A stretch of DNA of 45,694 nucleotides from Clostridium gallinarum (GCF_014836325.1 NZ_JACSQZ010000024.1:1-45694), one strand, 5' to 3'; positions 33,296 to 42,657 are shown, numbered from the stretch's first letter. Program-made: numbers and translations. The notes: generated from the sequence alone by a model not told the origin.

Positions 33296-35062
33296 GTGAT
33301 TAACATTTTAAATAAAGCAATAGAAATTTTACAAAAGTATTATGGATATAACTCCTTTAAGGAAGGACAATATGAAATTATAAGTAATATTTTAAGAGGT
33401 TTAGATACACTTTGTATAATGCCAACAGGAGGGGGAAAGTCTGTATGCTACCAAATTCCTGCTTTAATTTTTAATGGTATAACACTTGTAGTCTCTCCTT
33501 TAATATCCTTAATGAAAGATCAGGTAGATTCAATAAATGATATAGGAATAAACGCAGCTTATATAAATAGCACTCAAAGTTTAGAAGAAATTAAGGATAT
33601 AATTAATTCTTGTTATGAAGGTAAAATAAAACTTTTATATATAGCTCCGGAAAGATTAGAAAGTGAATACTTTAATAAAATGCTAAGAAGGCTTAATATA
33701 AGTCAAGTTGCAGTAGATGAAGCTCATTGCGTATCTATGTGGGGACATGATTTTAGAAAAAGTTATAGATATATATTACCCTTTGTTAATAGCTTAAGAG
33801 TAAGGCCTGTTGTTACAGCTTTTACGGCTACAGCAACTAGGGAAGTAAGAAAAGATATTTTAAATTTACTAGGGTTAATTAATCCATATACATATTTAGG
33901 TAGTTTTGATAGAGAAAACTTAGCTATATCTATTCATAAAGAAGAAGATAAACCAGAGTTTGTTAAAGATTATATAAGAGATCATGAGGAAGAAAGTGGG
34001 ATTATTTACTGTTCTACTAGAAAAGAAGTAGATGCTTTATATTATTATTTAAGAGAAAGAGGTATATATGCAGCTAAATATCATGGTGGTCTTAAAGATG
34101 AAGAGAAAAATTATTATCAAGATGAATTTTTAAAAGATAATTTTAATGTAATGGTTGCAACTAATGCCTTTGGAATGGGAATAGATAAATCAAATGTAAG
34201 ATACATAATACATTTTAGTCTTTGTAAAAACATTGAAAGTTATTATCAAGAAATAGGTAGAGGCGGAAGAGATGGAGAAAAAACAGAATGTCATCTTTTA
34301 TTTAATAGAGATGATATAAGGACTTTAGAATATTTGATTTATACAACAGCTGGAAATGCAAGAAAAGAAATTGAAATAAAGAAACTTCAAAGTATGATTG
34401 ATTTTTGTGAATATGATAAATGCTATAGAAGTTTTATATTACAATATTTTGGAGATAAAAATTTAAAAGACTATTGTAATAATTGTAGTAATTGCTTAAA
34501 TAATGATGAGCTTAGAGATTATACAACAGAAGCTCAAATGATTTTATCTTGTGTATATAGAAGTAGAGAAAGATTTGGAACATCAGTGTTAGTAGATGTT
34601 TTAAGAGGATTTACAGGTCCTAAAATAATTCAAAATAGATTAAATGAGCTAACAACCTTTGGAATAATGAAGGATTATAGTAGCAAGTTTATAAGGGATT
34701 TAATAAAAACATTAATAGATTTAGGATATGTAAGCTTAAAAGAAGGAACATATTCTATGCTAAAGCTAAATTCTAGATCAATTAAGGTTTTAAAATCCCA
34801 AGAAAAAGTTATATGCAAGCTTAGTGAAGATATAGAAGAAAAGATAATTAATAAAGATTTATTTAATAAATTAAGATTATGGAGAAAAGATAAAGCAAAT
34901 TCACAAGGCATTAAACCATATATTATTTTTTCAGACTCAACTCTTATGGAACTAGCTAATAAAGTTCCAAAAACTAAGGAAGAACTTCTTAGTATAAGAG
35001 GAATGGGAGAGAAGAAGTATGAAAGGTATGGGGAAGATATACTTAAGATAATGAATAATTAA
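33296..35062 (+). CDS. recQ: ATP-dependent DNA helicase RecQ
   Basis: 588 residues from GTG. Superfamily 2 helicase motifs: PTGGGKSVCYQIP (43-55), VDEAHCVSMWGHDFR (about 140-154), TAFTATAT, TNAFGMGIDKSNVRYIIH, and the ring QEIGRGGRDG. Zinc cysteines are in CYRSFILQYF and CNNCSNC; the C-terminal HRDC domain ends with LLSIRGMGEKKYERYG. Start problem: the GTG at 33296 lies inside the Shine-Dalgarno AAGGAG, whereas ATT at 33305 (frame ILNKA, where homologues start MLNKA-like) has ideal spacing. Repair and recombination role. Confidence 0.93.
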   Translation: MINILNKAIEILQKYYGYNSFKEGQYEIISNILRGLDTLCIMPTGGGKSVCYQIPALIFNGITLVVSPLISLMKDQVDSINDIGINAAYINSTQSLEEIKDIINSCYEGKIKLLYIAPERLESEYFNKMLRRLNISQVAVDEAHCVSMWGHDFRKSYRYILPFVNSLRVRPVVTAFTATATREVRKDILNLLGLINPYTYLGSFDRENLAISIHKEEDKPEFVKDYIRDHEEESGIIYCSTRKEVDALYYYLRERGIYAAKYHGGLKDEEKNYYQDEFLKDNFNVMVATNAFGMGIDKSNVRYIIHFSLCKNIESYYQEIGRGGRDGEKTECHLLFNRDDIRTLEYLIYTTAGNARKEIEIKKLQSMIDFCEYDKCYRSFILQYFGDKNLKDYCNNCSNCLNNDELRDYTTEAQMILSCVYRSRERFGTSVLVDVLRGFTGPKIIQNRLNELTTFGIMKDYSSKFIRDLIKTLIDLGYVSLKEGTYSMLKLNSRSIKVLKSQEKVICKLSEDIEEKIINKDLFNKLRLWRKDKANSQGIKPYIIFSDSTLMELANKVPKTKEELLSIRGMGEKKYERYGEDILKIMNN

Positions 35063-35075
35063 GTATAGATTGTAG

Positions 35076-35432
35076 GTGTTAAATATAAATATAGAGAAAT
35101 TAATTAATGAACTAAGTAGAAATTTTATAAAAGCTTTAGTTAAGAAAGAGGATGATAATATGTTAGTAATGAATTTAGAAGATTCAGGCTCATCTGAGAT
35201 TCTTCGTATAATTTTAAAGAGTCTTATAGATAAAAAAGAATATAATAAGGCAGAAAATTTTCTTTTTGAGGAAATTGAAAAAAATAAATCAGAAGTAAAT
35301 TATAAAGTTGCAGTGGATTTTTATGAAGAGCTATTAGAAAAAAGTGATGAAGATTTAATTGAAAATAATTTTTCAAGAGAAGAAGTCTTACAAGGGTTAA
35401 AGGATTTAGAATCAATATTTAAGAAAATTTAA
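35076..35432 (+). CDS. DUF6483-like hypothetical protein
   Basis: 118 residues, helical, acidic. The stretch KKEYNKAENFLFEEIEKNKSE (about 53-73) and LLEKSDEDLIENNFSREEVLQGLKDLE resemble DUF6483-type tetratricopeptide-like small proteins of clostridia. The first in-frame GTG (35076) is not well spaced from a Shine-Dalgarno (AGGTG at 35074 overlaps it), so the true start may be slightly downstream at a rare codon. Between recQ and the reductase gene in the same direction. Confidence 0.55.
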   Translation: MLNINIEKLINELSRNFIKALVKKEDDNMLVMNLEDSGSSEILRIILKSLIDKKEYNKAENFLFEEIEKNKSEVNYKVAVDFYEELLEKSDEDLIENNFSREEVLQGLKDLESIFKKI

Positions 35433-35443
35433 AGGGGAAAAGC

Positions 35444-36100
35444 ATGAGTAATTATGGTAATTTACAAAAGGTTATAGATGGAAAAAGAAAATTTGGAATA
35501 ACTCCTCATATACCAGGTGGCTTTATAACTCCTGAAAATCTTGAAAAGATAGCTAAAGTAGCTAAAAAATATAATGGAGTTATAAAAATTACTTCTGGGC
35601 AAAGAATACTAATTACAAATTTAGAAGAAAGTGATTTAAAATCTATCTGGGAAGAACTTGGAATGGTACCAGCTGTTAAAACACAAAATTCAGTTAAAAA
35701 TGTAGAGATTTGCCCTGCTGGTTTTTGTAAAAGATCAAAACATAATACTATTGGAATAGGAATGAGGCTTTCAAAAAAATATCAGTGGGAAGAAATGCCT
35801 TGTAGAACTAAAATAGGTGTTGCTGGTTGCAGAAATGCTTGTGGTAGTGTTTATAGTAAAGATGTTGGAGTAATAGCAGATAAAACAGGATTTATTGTAA
35901 CTGTAGGAGGCTCTGCAGGTTATAATCCAAGACTGTCAGATATTATAGCAATTGACTTAGAAGAAAAAGATGCAGAAAAGTTAGTAGATATTATTTTTGA
36001 ATATTATAAAGAAAATGCAGAAGCAGGGGAAAAGCTAGGCTTCTTTATAGATAGGATAGGAATAGAAAAATTTAAAGAAGATGTACTTAAAAAGATATAA
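35444..36100 (+). CDS. Small siroheme/Fe-S nitrite or sulfite reductase-like protein
   Basis: 218 residues, one ferredoxin-like half domain (residues 10-75 with GGFITPENLEKIAKVA and KITSGQRILI) and one siroheme-[4Fe-4S] domain. Cluster cysteines: C90 and C95 in CPAGFC, and C129 and C133 in CRNAC. Full reductases have two such domain pairs (about 550 residues), so this is a compact version of the type found in anaerobes. AAAGGGG site before the ATG. Its last codons (KKI and TAA) lie in the stem of repeat copy B. Confidence 0.88.
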   Translation: MSNYGNLQKVIDGKRKFGITPHIPGGFITPENLEKIAKVAKKYNGVIKITSGQRILITNLEESDLKSIWEELGMVPAVKTQNSVKNVEICPAGFCKRSKHNTIGIGMRLSKKYQWEEMPCRTKIGVAGCRNACGSVYSKDVGVIADKTGFIVTVGGSAGYNPRLSDIIAIDLEEKDAEKLVDIIFEYYKENAEAGEKLGFFIDRIGIEKFKEDVLKKI

Positions 36101-36243
36101 ACATTATATTCCTTGCTCCGTCGCATGCGCTCCAAGTCGCCGTCATACAATGTTTATATCTTTGCAAACTGAAGGAAGGAAATTATATAAATTCTACCTC
36201 TTACAATACGAATTTTACTACTCTTATAAAGTTGTCCACATAT
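36091..36243 (-). repeat. Dispersed structured repeat, copy B (inverted)
   Basis: Read on the minus strand, stem AAAGATATAAACATT (36163-36149) / AATGTTTATATCTTT (36105-36091) closes a 43-nt loop (36148-36106) identical to copy A. Relative to copy A the sixth base pair is T-A instead of G-C, with both sides changed. AATTTCCTTCCTTCAG and AGAGTAGTAAAATTCGTA extend it to about 36243. It covers the end of the reductase gene. Confidence 0.85.
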
Positions 36244-36267
36244 TTGACTTTATTATAATTTCCCAAA

Positions 36268-36306
36268 CAAAAAAAATAAGAGGCTGCCTTAAAGGTGACC
36301 TCTTAT
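36268..36306 (-). terminator. Terminator of the leftward 62-residue protein gene
   Basis: Hairpin TAAGAGG/CCTCTTA (36277-36306) with inner pairing CCTT/AAGG; on the minus strand it is followed by a run of eight T (A-run 36269-36276 on plus). Confidence 0.75.
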
Positions 36307-36316
36307 AATAAAAATA

Positions 36317-36505
36317 TTAATCTTGATAGTTACTCATTGCATTATTAGCAACTGATACTGCATTTTGTACAGCATTTAAAGTATTTTGAATTTCTTGTTT
36401 GTTACTAGCTTTTTCTACAGAGCTTACAGCTTGATTTAAAGCTGTTTGAGCATTTTGTAATTGAGAGCAAGCGTTTTGTAATTGATCCTTAGCATTTTGT
36501 TGCAT
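36317..36505 (-). CDS. Short Gln/Asn/Ala-rich coiled-coil protein, 62 residues
   Basis: Heptad-like helical repeat: LQNACSQLQNAQTALNQAVSS (about 9-29) and LNAVQNAVSVANNAM. No membrane segment. GGAGGTAATACC before the ATG and a good terminator argue that it is expressed. Similar short proteins seem to occur in other clostridia; role unknown. Confidence 0.7.
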   Translation of the reverse strand: MQQNAKDQLQNACSQLQNAQTALNQAVSSVEKASNKQEIQNTLNAVQNAVSVANNAMSNYQD

Positions 36506-36689
36506 GGTATTACCTCCAAAATAATTTTAATAGTGATTAATTATCACAAATATAGTATGGGTAATTTCGAAATTTATATTCTTAAATAAAATATTAACAA
36601 GTAAAGGATGGGATAGAATGTATTACTATTTTAATTTTTTTAATAAAAATTAGTGATTATATAATTTTAGGGTAGAGGAGAAATTAAAT

Positions 36690-37247
36690 ATGATTAGATT
36701 AGCAACTATAAATGATAGTAAATCCTTATTAAAGATATATTCACAATATATAGATACAGCAATTACATTTGAGTTTAACCTTCCAACAGAAGAAGAATTT
36801 GAAAAACGTATTTTTGATATTACTAAAGATTATCCTTATTTGGTATATGAAGAAAGTGGAGAAATTTTAGGATATGCTTATGCAAATAGGCAAAGAGATA
36901 GAGAAGCTTATAAGTGGAATGCAGAACTATCCATATATTTAGATAAATCTTGTACATCAAAAGGATTAGGAAAAAAACTTTATTGCTTATTAATAGAAAT
37001 ATTAAAATTACAAGGGATTAAAACAGTATATGGTGCAGTTACTATTCCTAATAAAAAAAGTGAAGGACTTCACTTAGGTTTAGGATTTAAAAGTCTTGGT
37101 GTCTTTCATAAAACGGGATATAAAAATAATAAATGGCATGATGTAGAATGGTTTGAAAAACAAATTATGGAATACACTATGAACCCGGAACCATTTATAT
37201 CAATTAGTAAAGTTAATAAAGAAAAAATTCAAGAAATTATTAAATAA
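36690..37247 (+). CDS. GNAT acetyltransferase, phosphinothricin-acetyltransferase-like
   Basis: 185 residues. MIRLATINDSKSLLKIYSQYI start, EFNLPTEEEFEKRI, GYAYANRQRDREAYKWNAELSIYL (split around residue 77) with the acetyl-CoA loop SKGLGKKL (about 91-98), and the tail GFKSLGVFHKTGYKNNKWHD typical of the Pat/Bar subfamily. Substrate is likely an amino acid or analogue such as methionine sulfoximine. GAGGAG site before the ATG. Confidence 0.85.
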   Translation: MIRLATINDSKSLLKIYSQYIDTAITFEFNLPTEEEFEKRIFDITKDYPYLVYEESGEILGYAYANRQRDREAYKWNAELSIYLDKSCTSKGLGKKLYCLLIEILKLQGIKTVYGAVTIPNKKSEGLHLGLGFKSLGVFHKTGYKNNKWHDVEWFEKQIMEYTMNPEPFISISKVNKEKIQEIIK

Positions 37248-37272
37248 ATTTTAAGTCAGAGAATTGAATTAT

Positions 37273-37310
37273 CCTTAGCTAGCAAAGTTATATAGCTAAG
37301 GCTTTTAATT
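37273..37310 (+). terminator. Terminator after the Pat-like gene
   Basis: CCTTAGCTA (37273-37281) pairs with TAGCTAAGG (37293-37301), then CTTTTAATT. Confidence 0.6.
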
Positions 37311-37355
37311 CTTTAGGAAATTGTAAAAGTATTACCATGTGAATAATAGTTTTAT

Positions 37356-37452
37356 AATTTCCTTCCTTCAGTTTGAAAAGAGATAAACATTGTATGACGG
37401 TGACTTGGAGCGCATGCGACGGAGCAAGGAATATAATGTTTATCTCTTTTTT
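37356..37452 (+). repeat. Dispersed structured repeat, copy C
   Basis: Same layout as copy A: AATTTCCTTCCTTCAG start (37356), stem AAAGAGATAAACATT (37377-37391) / AATGTTTATCTCTTT (37435-37449), 43-nt loop with one C-to-T change, T-run end. Only the core matches; the upstream extension of copies A and B is missing. Confidence 0.85.
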
Positions 37453-37486
37453 ATTTATTAATCTAGAAACAAAGTATAATAAATTA

Positions 37487-38659
37487 TTATTTATTATTAG
37501 AATTTTTACATATTTTATTAACTTTTTCTGTCGATATAAGCATAAGTATCATCAATATTAATAGGAAATATGGTAAAATTTTAAATCCAACAACTTGTGA
37601 TAGTACTCCAAATAAAGGTGGCATAAATGTACTGCCAATATATGCAGTAGCCATCTGTATTCCCATTATTCCTTGAGATAATTCTTTTCCAAATCTATTT
37701 GGAGTTTCATGTAGCATAGCTGGATAAATAGGAGCGCAGCCAAGACCTATTGTTATTAATCCTATTAACTGAATATTACTTGAGTAAGTTATAATTAATA
37801 AAATTCCACCAATAATACAAGTAACTTGTCCTATTTTTATCATTTGCTTATTATTTAATTTAATAGATATAAAACCAGCTAAGAATCTACCTATAGTAAT
37901 ACCTAAATAATATAATGATACCCATTTAGCAGCTGTTTTTGCAGATAGACCATTGCTTATAACTAAATAAGAACTAACCCATAAACCAGTAGTAAGTTCT
38001 ACTGCACAATAACAAAAGAAGGATATAAGTGCAGGCTTAGCTCCTGGTAATTTAAGAAGAGTAGATATTTTAATGATATCATTATTACTAACTTCGTCAT
38101 TAGTATTAATATCAAATCTTTTCCATAATGGTAAAGAGATAAATAGACATATAACTAATATAGCCTGAATTATGCCTATAGTAGCGTATCCAAGTCGCCA
38201 ACCATTTTCTTTTAATAAATAAATAGACATTAAAAAAGGTCCTGTTGTAGCGCCTATTCCCCAAAAACAATGAAGCCAATTCATATGTTTAGCTTTATAA
38301 TGTAATGCTACAAAATTATTTAAAGCAGAGTCTACAGCTCCGGCACCTAATCCTAATGGAATTCCAAGCAAACATATCCATATAAAACTAGGTGAAAAAT
38401 AAATTCCTAACAAGCCAATAGCTGTTAAAAATACACTAAAGGTTGTAACTTTACCAGTTCCAAATTTCCTTATAAATTTTTCGCTAAAGAAACTTGAAAT
38501 AATTGTACCACATGAAATTATCATAGTAACTAATCCAGCATAGGATATAGAAACATTTAAATCTTGATGAATCATTGGCCAAGCGGATCCTAATATTGCA
38601 TCAGGTAATCCTAAACTAATAAAAGATATATAAATTATTATTAATAGTAATGTTAACAT
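37487..38659 (-). CDS. Major facilitator superfamily transporter
   Basis: 390 residues, about 12 membrane helices in two halves separated by a charged cytoplasmic loop (about 184-200). N-terminal LGLPDAILGSAWPMIHQDL (17-35) and KFIRKFGTGKVTTFS resemble sugar-type (FucP/Mfs) permeases. GGAGGACAA precedes the ATG. Divergent from an RpiR-type regulator, so a sugar or sugar-derivative substrate is likely. Confidence 0.85.
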   Translation of the reverse strand: MLTLLLIIIYISFISLGLPDAILGSAWPMIHQDLNVSISYAGLVTMIISCGTIISSFFSEKFIRKFGTGKVTTFSVFLTAIGLLGIYFSPSFIWICLLGIPLGLGAGAVDSALNNFVALHYKAKHMNWLHCFWGIGATTGPFLMSIYLLKENGWRLGYATIGIIQAILVICLFISLPLWKRFDINTNDEVSNNDIIKISTLLKLPGAKPALISFFCYCAVELTTGLWVSSYLVISNGLSAKTAAKWVSLYYLGITIGRFLAGFISIKLNNKQMIKIGQVTCIIGGILLIITYSSNIQLIGLITIGLGCAPIYPAMLHETPNRFGKELSQGIMGIQMATAYIGSTFMPPLFGVLSQVVGFKILPYFLLILMILMLISTEKVNKICKNSNNK

Positions 38660-38817
38660 TTCTTGTCCTCCTTCATAAGTAGAAATATATAATTTTTTTT
38701 GTTAATAAGATTAATTATATTAAGCAAAGTGTGTATTTATTAAAATTGAATAATATTATATATTATAATTATATTCCATATTTATTAGGGATGATGGATA
38801 AATATAAGGAGATTATA

Positions 38818-39666
38818 ATGAACATTTTTAATAAATTAATTAATACAAAAAATTTAACTAATAATGAAAAACAGATAGTAGATTTTATTTTAGAAAATCC
38901 AAATGAATTTTTAAATATGAGTTCTGATACAATTTGTAAAGAGTGCTTTGTTTCAACAACTACGTTATATAGACTTTGTCAAAAGTTAGATATATCAGGA
39001 TTATCTGAACTCAAAGTTAAAATATCAGGTTCAATAAATAGTTATCTAAAGGAAAATAAAGAGTTTGATTTTGATTTCCCTGTTAAGCAAAATCAAACCC
39101 ATTATGAAATACTTACAAAAATCAGAGAAGATTATGATCAAACAATACTTTCAACTTTTAATCTTTTCAATCTTGATCAGTTAAAATTATCTGTTAAAGC
39201 TATGAAAAAAGCAAAACAGATTGATGTTTATACTTCAGCAGGAAATATATTTTTTGCTGAAAATTTTAAGTTTCAAATGCAAGAAATTGGTGTTAATGTT
39301 AATGTTCCTATAGAAGAGTATAATCAAAGATTAGTAGCTTCATGTAGCGATAAAACACATATAGCTATATTAATATCTTTTGGTGGTAGAGGAATTTTAG
39401 TTAATAAACTAGCAAAAATTTTAAAAAATAATGGTACGCCAATACTATTAATATCATCAACTGAAGAGAATGCGATGATGGCTCTTGCTGATTATCAATT
39501 ATATCTATGCTCTAATGAAAATCATTATAATAAAATATCCTCTTTCTCTACTAGATTATCATTACTATATATTTTAGATATTCTATTTGCTTGCTACTTT
39601 GAAACAGATTATGATAATAATTTAAAAAATAAATTATCATATTATAGAAAATTAACTGAATTTTAA
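38818..39666 (+). CDS. RpiR/MurR family regulator (HTH + SIS)
   Basis: 282 residues from the ATG at 38818, preceded by AAGGAGATT; longer in-frame starts lack sites. N-terminal HTH (about 15-78) with SSDTICKECFVSTTTLYRLC, then a sugar-isomerase (SIS) domain (about 105-240) with TSAGNIFFAENFKFQM and LISFGGRGILVNK. Such regulators sense phosphosugars and control the adjacent transporter; here the divergent MFS gene. Confidence 0.9.
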   Translation: MNIFNKLINTKNLTNNEKQIVDFILENPNEFLNMSSDTICKECFVSTTTLYRLCQKLDISGLSELKVKISGSINSYLKENKEFDFDFPVKQNQTHYEILTKIREDYDQTILSTFNLFNLDQLKLSVKAMKKAKQIDVYTSAGNIFFAENFKFQMQEIGVNVNVPIEEYNQRLVASCSDKTHIAILISFGGRGILVNKLAKILKNNGTPILLISSTEENAMMALADYQLYLCSNENHYNKISSFSTRLSLLYILDILFACYFETDYDNNLKNKLSYYRKLTEF

Positions 39667-39676
39667 TTTACATATA

Positions 39677-39708
39677 AGAAGCTATCATTATGATAGCTTC
39701 TATTTCTT
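39677..39708. terminator. Bidirectional terminator between the RpiR and HAD genes
   Basis: AGAAGCTATCA (39677-39687) pairs with TGATAGCTTCT (39691-39701), loop TTA, then ATTTCTT. Confidence 0.8.
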
Positions 39709-40558
39709 AGTTATAAAATAATTCAGGCATATGTTTACGTAATGATACTGCAATACCGTTTTCTTCATTAGATAAAGTAATTTCATCAGCTATAGATTTT
39801 AATTCTTCCACAGCATTCCCCATAGCTACTCCTATACCAGCATATTTAATAATTGAAGCATCATTATGTCCATCTCCAAAAGCAATCATTTCTTCTTTAG
39901 TGTACCCCATAGGAGTTAATACTGTATCTAATGCCTTAGCTTTATCTATACCATTAGCAGTAAACTCAAAATAGAAAGGTGCTGTAAACATGCAGCTTAA
40001 TTTATCTTTAAATGGCTCCATAATATATTGATAGTTTTCTTTTAAATATTCTGGATCTCCAGCAATTAAAATTTTGTTTAGTGGATAATCAGCAAAAGAA
40101 GCTAAGTCATCTTTTTCGCATAGCTTAAACTTTCCACCTCTAGATTCATATTGAATAATATTAAAAGGTTCACCATTAATTTTTATTTCATTATCAAAAA
40201 CATCATTTACATACATATAGTTATCCTTATTAATCATAGGCTTAACATTGAATTTCTTCATATGTTCCAATACTGCTTGTCCATCTTCAACTTTCATAGT
40301 CTCGTTAAATAAAATATTGTTAGTCTCACAATCGATAACCATAGAACCATTAAATGAAACTAAAAGTCCATGATAATGTTCCATATTTAGCTCTTTAGCA
40401 AAATCCATTAATCCAGAAGTAGGTCTTCCAGATGCTAAAACTAATATAGCTCCATTTTCTTGTGCTTTAATTAATGCTGATTTAGTTTCCTCTGGAATTA
40501 ATTTTTTACTATTAGTTAAAGTGCCATCAACATCCATTATTATTACTTTAATACTCAT
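39707..40558 (-). CDS. HAD superfamily Cof-type phosphatase
   Basis: 283 residues, class IIB. Motif I DVDGTL (nucleophile D9, acid/base D11), motif II SGRPTS, motif III with Lys in LNKILIAGD, motif IV FGDGHNDASII. Acts on sugar phosphates or flavin nucleotides; substrate not evident. AAAGGATG site before the ATG. Convergent with the RpiR gene. Confidence 0.9.
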   Translation of the reverse strand: MSIKVIIMDVDGTLTNSKKLIPEETKSALIKAQENGAILVLASGRPTSGLMDFAKELNMEHYHGLLVSFNGSMVIDCETNNILFNETMKVEDGQAVLEHMKKFNVKPMINKDNYMYVNDVFDNEIKINGEPFNIIQYESRGGKFKLCEKDDLASFADYPLNKILIAGDPEYLKENYQYIMEPFKDKLSCMFTAPFYFEFTANGIDKAKALDTVLTPMGYTKEEMIAFGDGHNDASIIKYAGIGVAMGNAVEELKSIADEITLSNEENGIAVSLRKHMPELFYN

Positions 40559-40885
40559 AATATTATTTCATCCTTTCGTATTTTTAATAAATAAATTATA
40601 GACTGGAAAGTTATTTAATTAAATATAATATGATATTAAAGAATTATTTTTTCAGTTTGGGAATTTTATAATTAATATTTATGAAAAAATTTTTTCAATT
40701 TATAAGAGTGAAAAAGTAATATAAAATGATATTTCTTGTATTAGATGAATGAAAAAAGCTTGGAAATGATAAAGTTCTAATGGTTTGTGATAAAAAATAA
40801 TTCCTCTGTTATAGAGGAAGCATCTATAGTTAAAGAAAAGAGTAGTATTTTTAATGAATTCAGAAATAGTAAAAATTAATAAAAT

Positions 40886-40983
40886 AATTTCTTTCCTTCA
40901 GTTTGAAAAGAGATGAACATTGTATGATGTTGACCTGGAGCGCATGCGACGGAGCAATGAATATAATGTTTATCTCTTATTTT
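40886..40983 (+). repeat. Dispersed structured repeat, copy D (divergent)
   Basis: Stem AAAGAGATGAACATT (40907-40921) / AATGTTTATCTCTTA (40965-40979) with one G-T pair and one end mismatch; loop again 43 nt, with about six changes outside the invariant GGAGCGCATGCGACGGAGC. It lies in the 700-bp gene-free stretch 40559-41260, in which I see only this repeat and a small TTCCTCT/AGAGGAA hairpin (40802-40820). Confidence 0.8.
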
Positions 40984-41260
40984 ATGGCGTAAATAAAAAT
41001 ATTATTCTAATGGGAAATTTATAAAATAGAAATAGTTATCACCATATATTGTAAATAAAAACTGCCTTTGTTATACTTAAGATTATATTTATACAAAAAA
41101 ATGGTTTAAAAGTGATAAGTTGTATGGGGATATAGTGAAAAACCATATGATCAATATTTATTTAGATGAATTAAAAACGATAATACAATATTAGTATTTT
41201 ATTAATATGTGAGGTAAAAAATTAACATAAATTGTTTAAATGACTATGGGGGAATAGAGG

Positions 41261-42181
41261 ATGATTAGACTATTGGATAAGATTATTTTAGGGAGCGTTG
41301 AACAATGGATACTAGTGAGAGGTGTAGATGAACAAAAGCCTATTATTTTATTTTTACATGGTGGACCAGGGCTTCCAATGATGCCTTTTCATCAGCATTT
41401 TCAAAAGGATATTGAAAGTATGTATTTAGTTGTACATTGGGATCAAAGGGGAACAGGGAAATCATATTCAGAAAATATACCAAATGAAAGTATGAATTTA
41501 TTACAGATATTATCCGATGCTCATGATTTAGTTCTCTTACTAAAAAAGAAGTATGGTAAAGAAAAAATATATTTAGCAGGTCATTCATGGGGAACTATTA
41601 TTGGCATGAACTTGATTAATTTGTATCCAGAAGATTTTTATGGATTTATTAGTATAGGGCAAGTTGTTGATTTTTCACAATCATTAAATATATCCTATGA
41701 TTTTGCATTAATGAAAGCAAAAGAAACGGGGTGCGAGGAAGCAGTAAATGAACTAATAGGAATTGGTAATTCACCATTTATTGAAGATGATACGAAGTTA
41801 TCTATAATTCTTAAAAATGTTGGAAGATTTGGTGGTAGGATGTATAACGAAATTAATTTTCGAAATATAGCAAATAAGTGTGAAGAATACACAAAAAATG
41901 ATATAGAAAATATAGCAAAAGGATTGGATTTTTTTGACAAATATCTTTGGGATGAAATAATTAAAACAAGAATGATGGATAAGATTTTAGAACTTAAAGT
42001 TCCAATATATTTTCTGTGTGGAAAATATGATTATATAACTCCAACGATATTAATAGAGGAATACTACAAGAAAATCGTTGCTAAATTTAAAAAATTAATT
42101 ATATTAGAAAACTCTGCTCACTATCCTTACATTGAGGAACCAGATAAGTTTTCGCAAATAATAATAGATATTTTAAAATAA
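41261..42181 (+). CDS. Alpha/beta hydrolase, proline-iminopeptidase-like
   Basis: 306 residues. Oxyanion motif HGGPG (33-37), HWDQRGTGKS, nucleophile S109 in GHSWGT, acid D257 in GKYDY, base H287 in SAHYPY. HGGPG with DQRG is typical of the proline iminopeptidase family (peptidase S33), though many members are esterases. GGGGGAATAGAGG before the ATG. Followed after 35 nt by the DUF4375 gene. Confidence 0.88.
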   Translation: MIRLLDKIILGSVEQWILVRGVDEQKPIILFLHGGPGLPMMPFHQHFQKDIESMYLVVHWDQRGTGKSYSENIPNESMNLLQILSDAHDLVLLLKKKYGKEKIYLAGHSWGTIIGMNLINLYPEDFYGFISIGQVVDFSQSLNISYDFALMKAKETGCEEAVNELIGIGNSPFIEDDTKLSIILKNVGRFGGRMYNEINFRNIANKCEEYTKNDIENIAKGLDFFDKYLWDEIIKTRMMDKILELKVPIYFLCGKYDYITPTILIEEYYKKIVAKFKKLIILENSAHYPYIEEPDKFSQIIIDILK

Positions 42182-42216
42182 AGTTTATGTTGCATGCGGC
42201 AAGAGGAGAGAGTTTT

Positions 42217-42657
42217 ATGAGCAAATATTATGAAACTATAGTAAATGAGAATTATAGAAGTGAAGAATTATTTTATAAAATATTTGATTATTATCTAATA
42301 AAACATGTAGAAGGAGATTTTAATAAATTAGATGAAATAGAAAAGAATTTTTTGATGGTAGGTTTATTATTAACAGAAGTAAATAGTGGAGGTTTTGATT
42401 TTTATTTCATAGATGCAGAAGGAGAAAAATATGCGAGGCAGACTCTAGATTTTTTGAATTCCATAGACGAAAAGAACTTCTCGACTTTACTTAATAAGGC
42501 TACGGAAATTTTTGAATCAGAAAAAGGATATGATGAAAAATTTAAAGAATTAGGTATTATAGATGATGAGTTTTATAAATTTAGAACTAATGAATATAAT
42601 GATCTATATGAGAAATGTATTAGATATTTAAAAAATGAACTTAATAAAATACTCTAG
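42217..42657 (+). CDS. DUF4375-like protein
   Basis: 146 residues. Helical, acidic, with the family phrase TEVNSGGFDFYFIDAEGE (about 55-72). The ATG at 42217 has GAGGAGAGAG upstream; an in-frame ATG at 42187 does not. DUF4375 relatives are widespread in Firmicutes and Bacteroidetes; some occur near polymorphic toxins as immunity-like proteins, but no toxin is visible here. Confidence 0.75.
   Translation: MSKYYETIVNENYRSEELFYKIFDYYLIKHVEGDFNKLDEIEKNFLMVGLLLTEVNSGGFDFYFIDAEGEKYARQTLDFLNSIDEKNFSTLLNKATEIFESEKGYDEKFKELGIIDDEFYKFRTNEYNDLYEKCIRYLKNELNKIL

Noticed and set aside
36081..36308. 75-codon plus-strand frame
   Set aside because: It is mostly a translation of repeat copy B and has no support as a protein.
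37373..37561. 62-codon plus-strand frame
   Set aside because: Starts inside repeat copy C and runs antisense into the MFS gene end.
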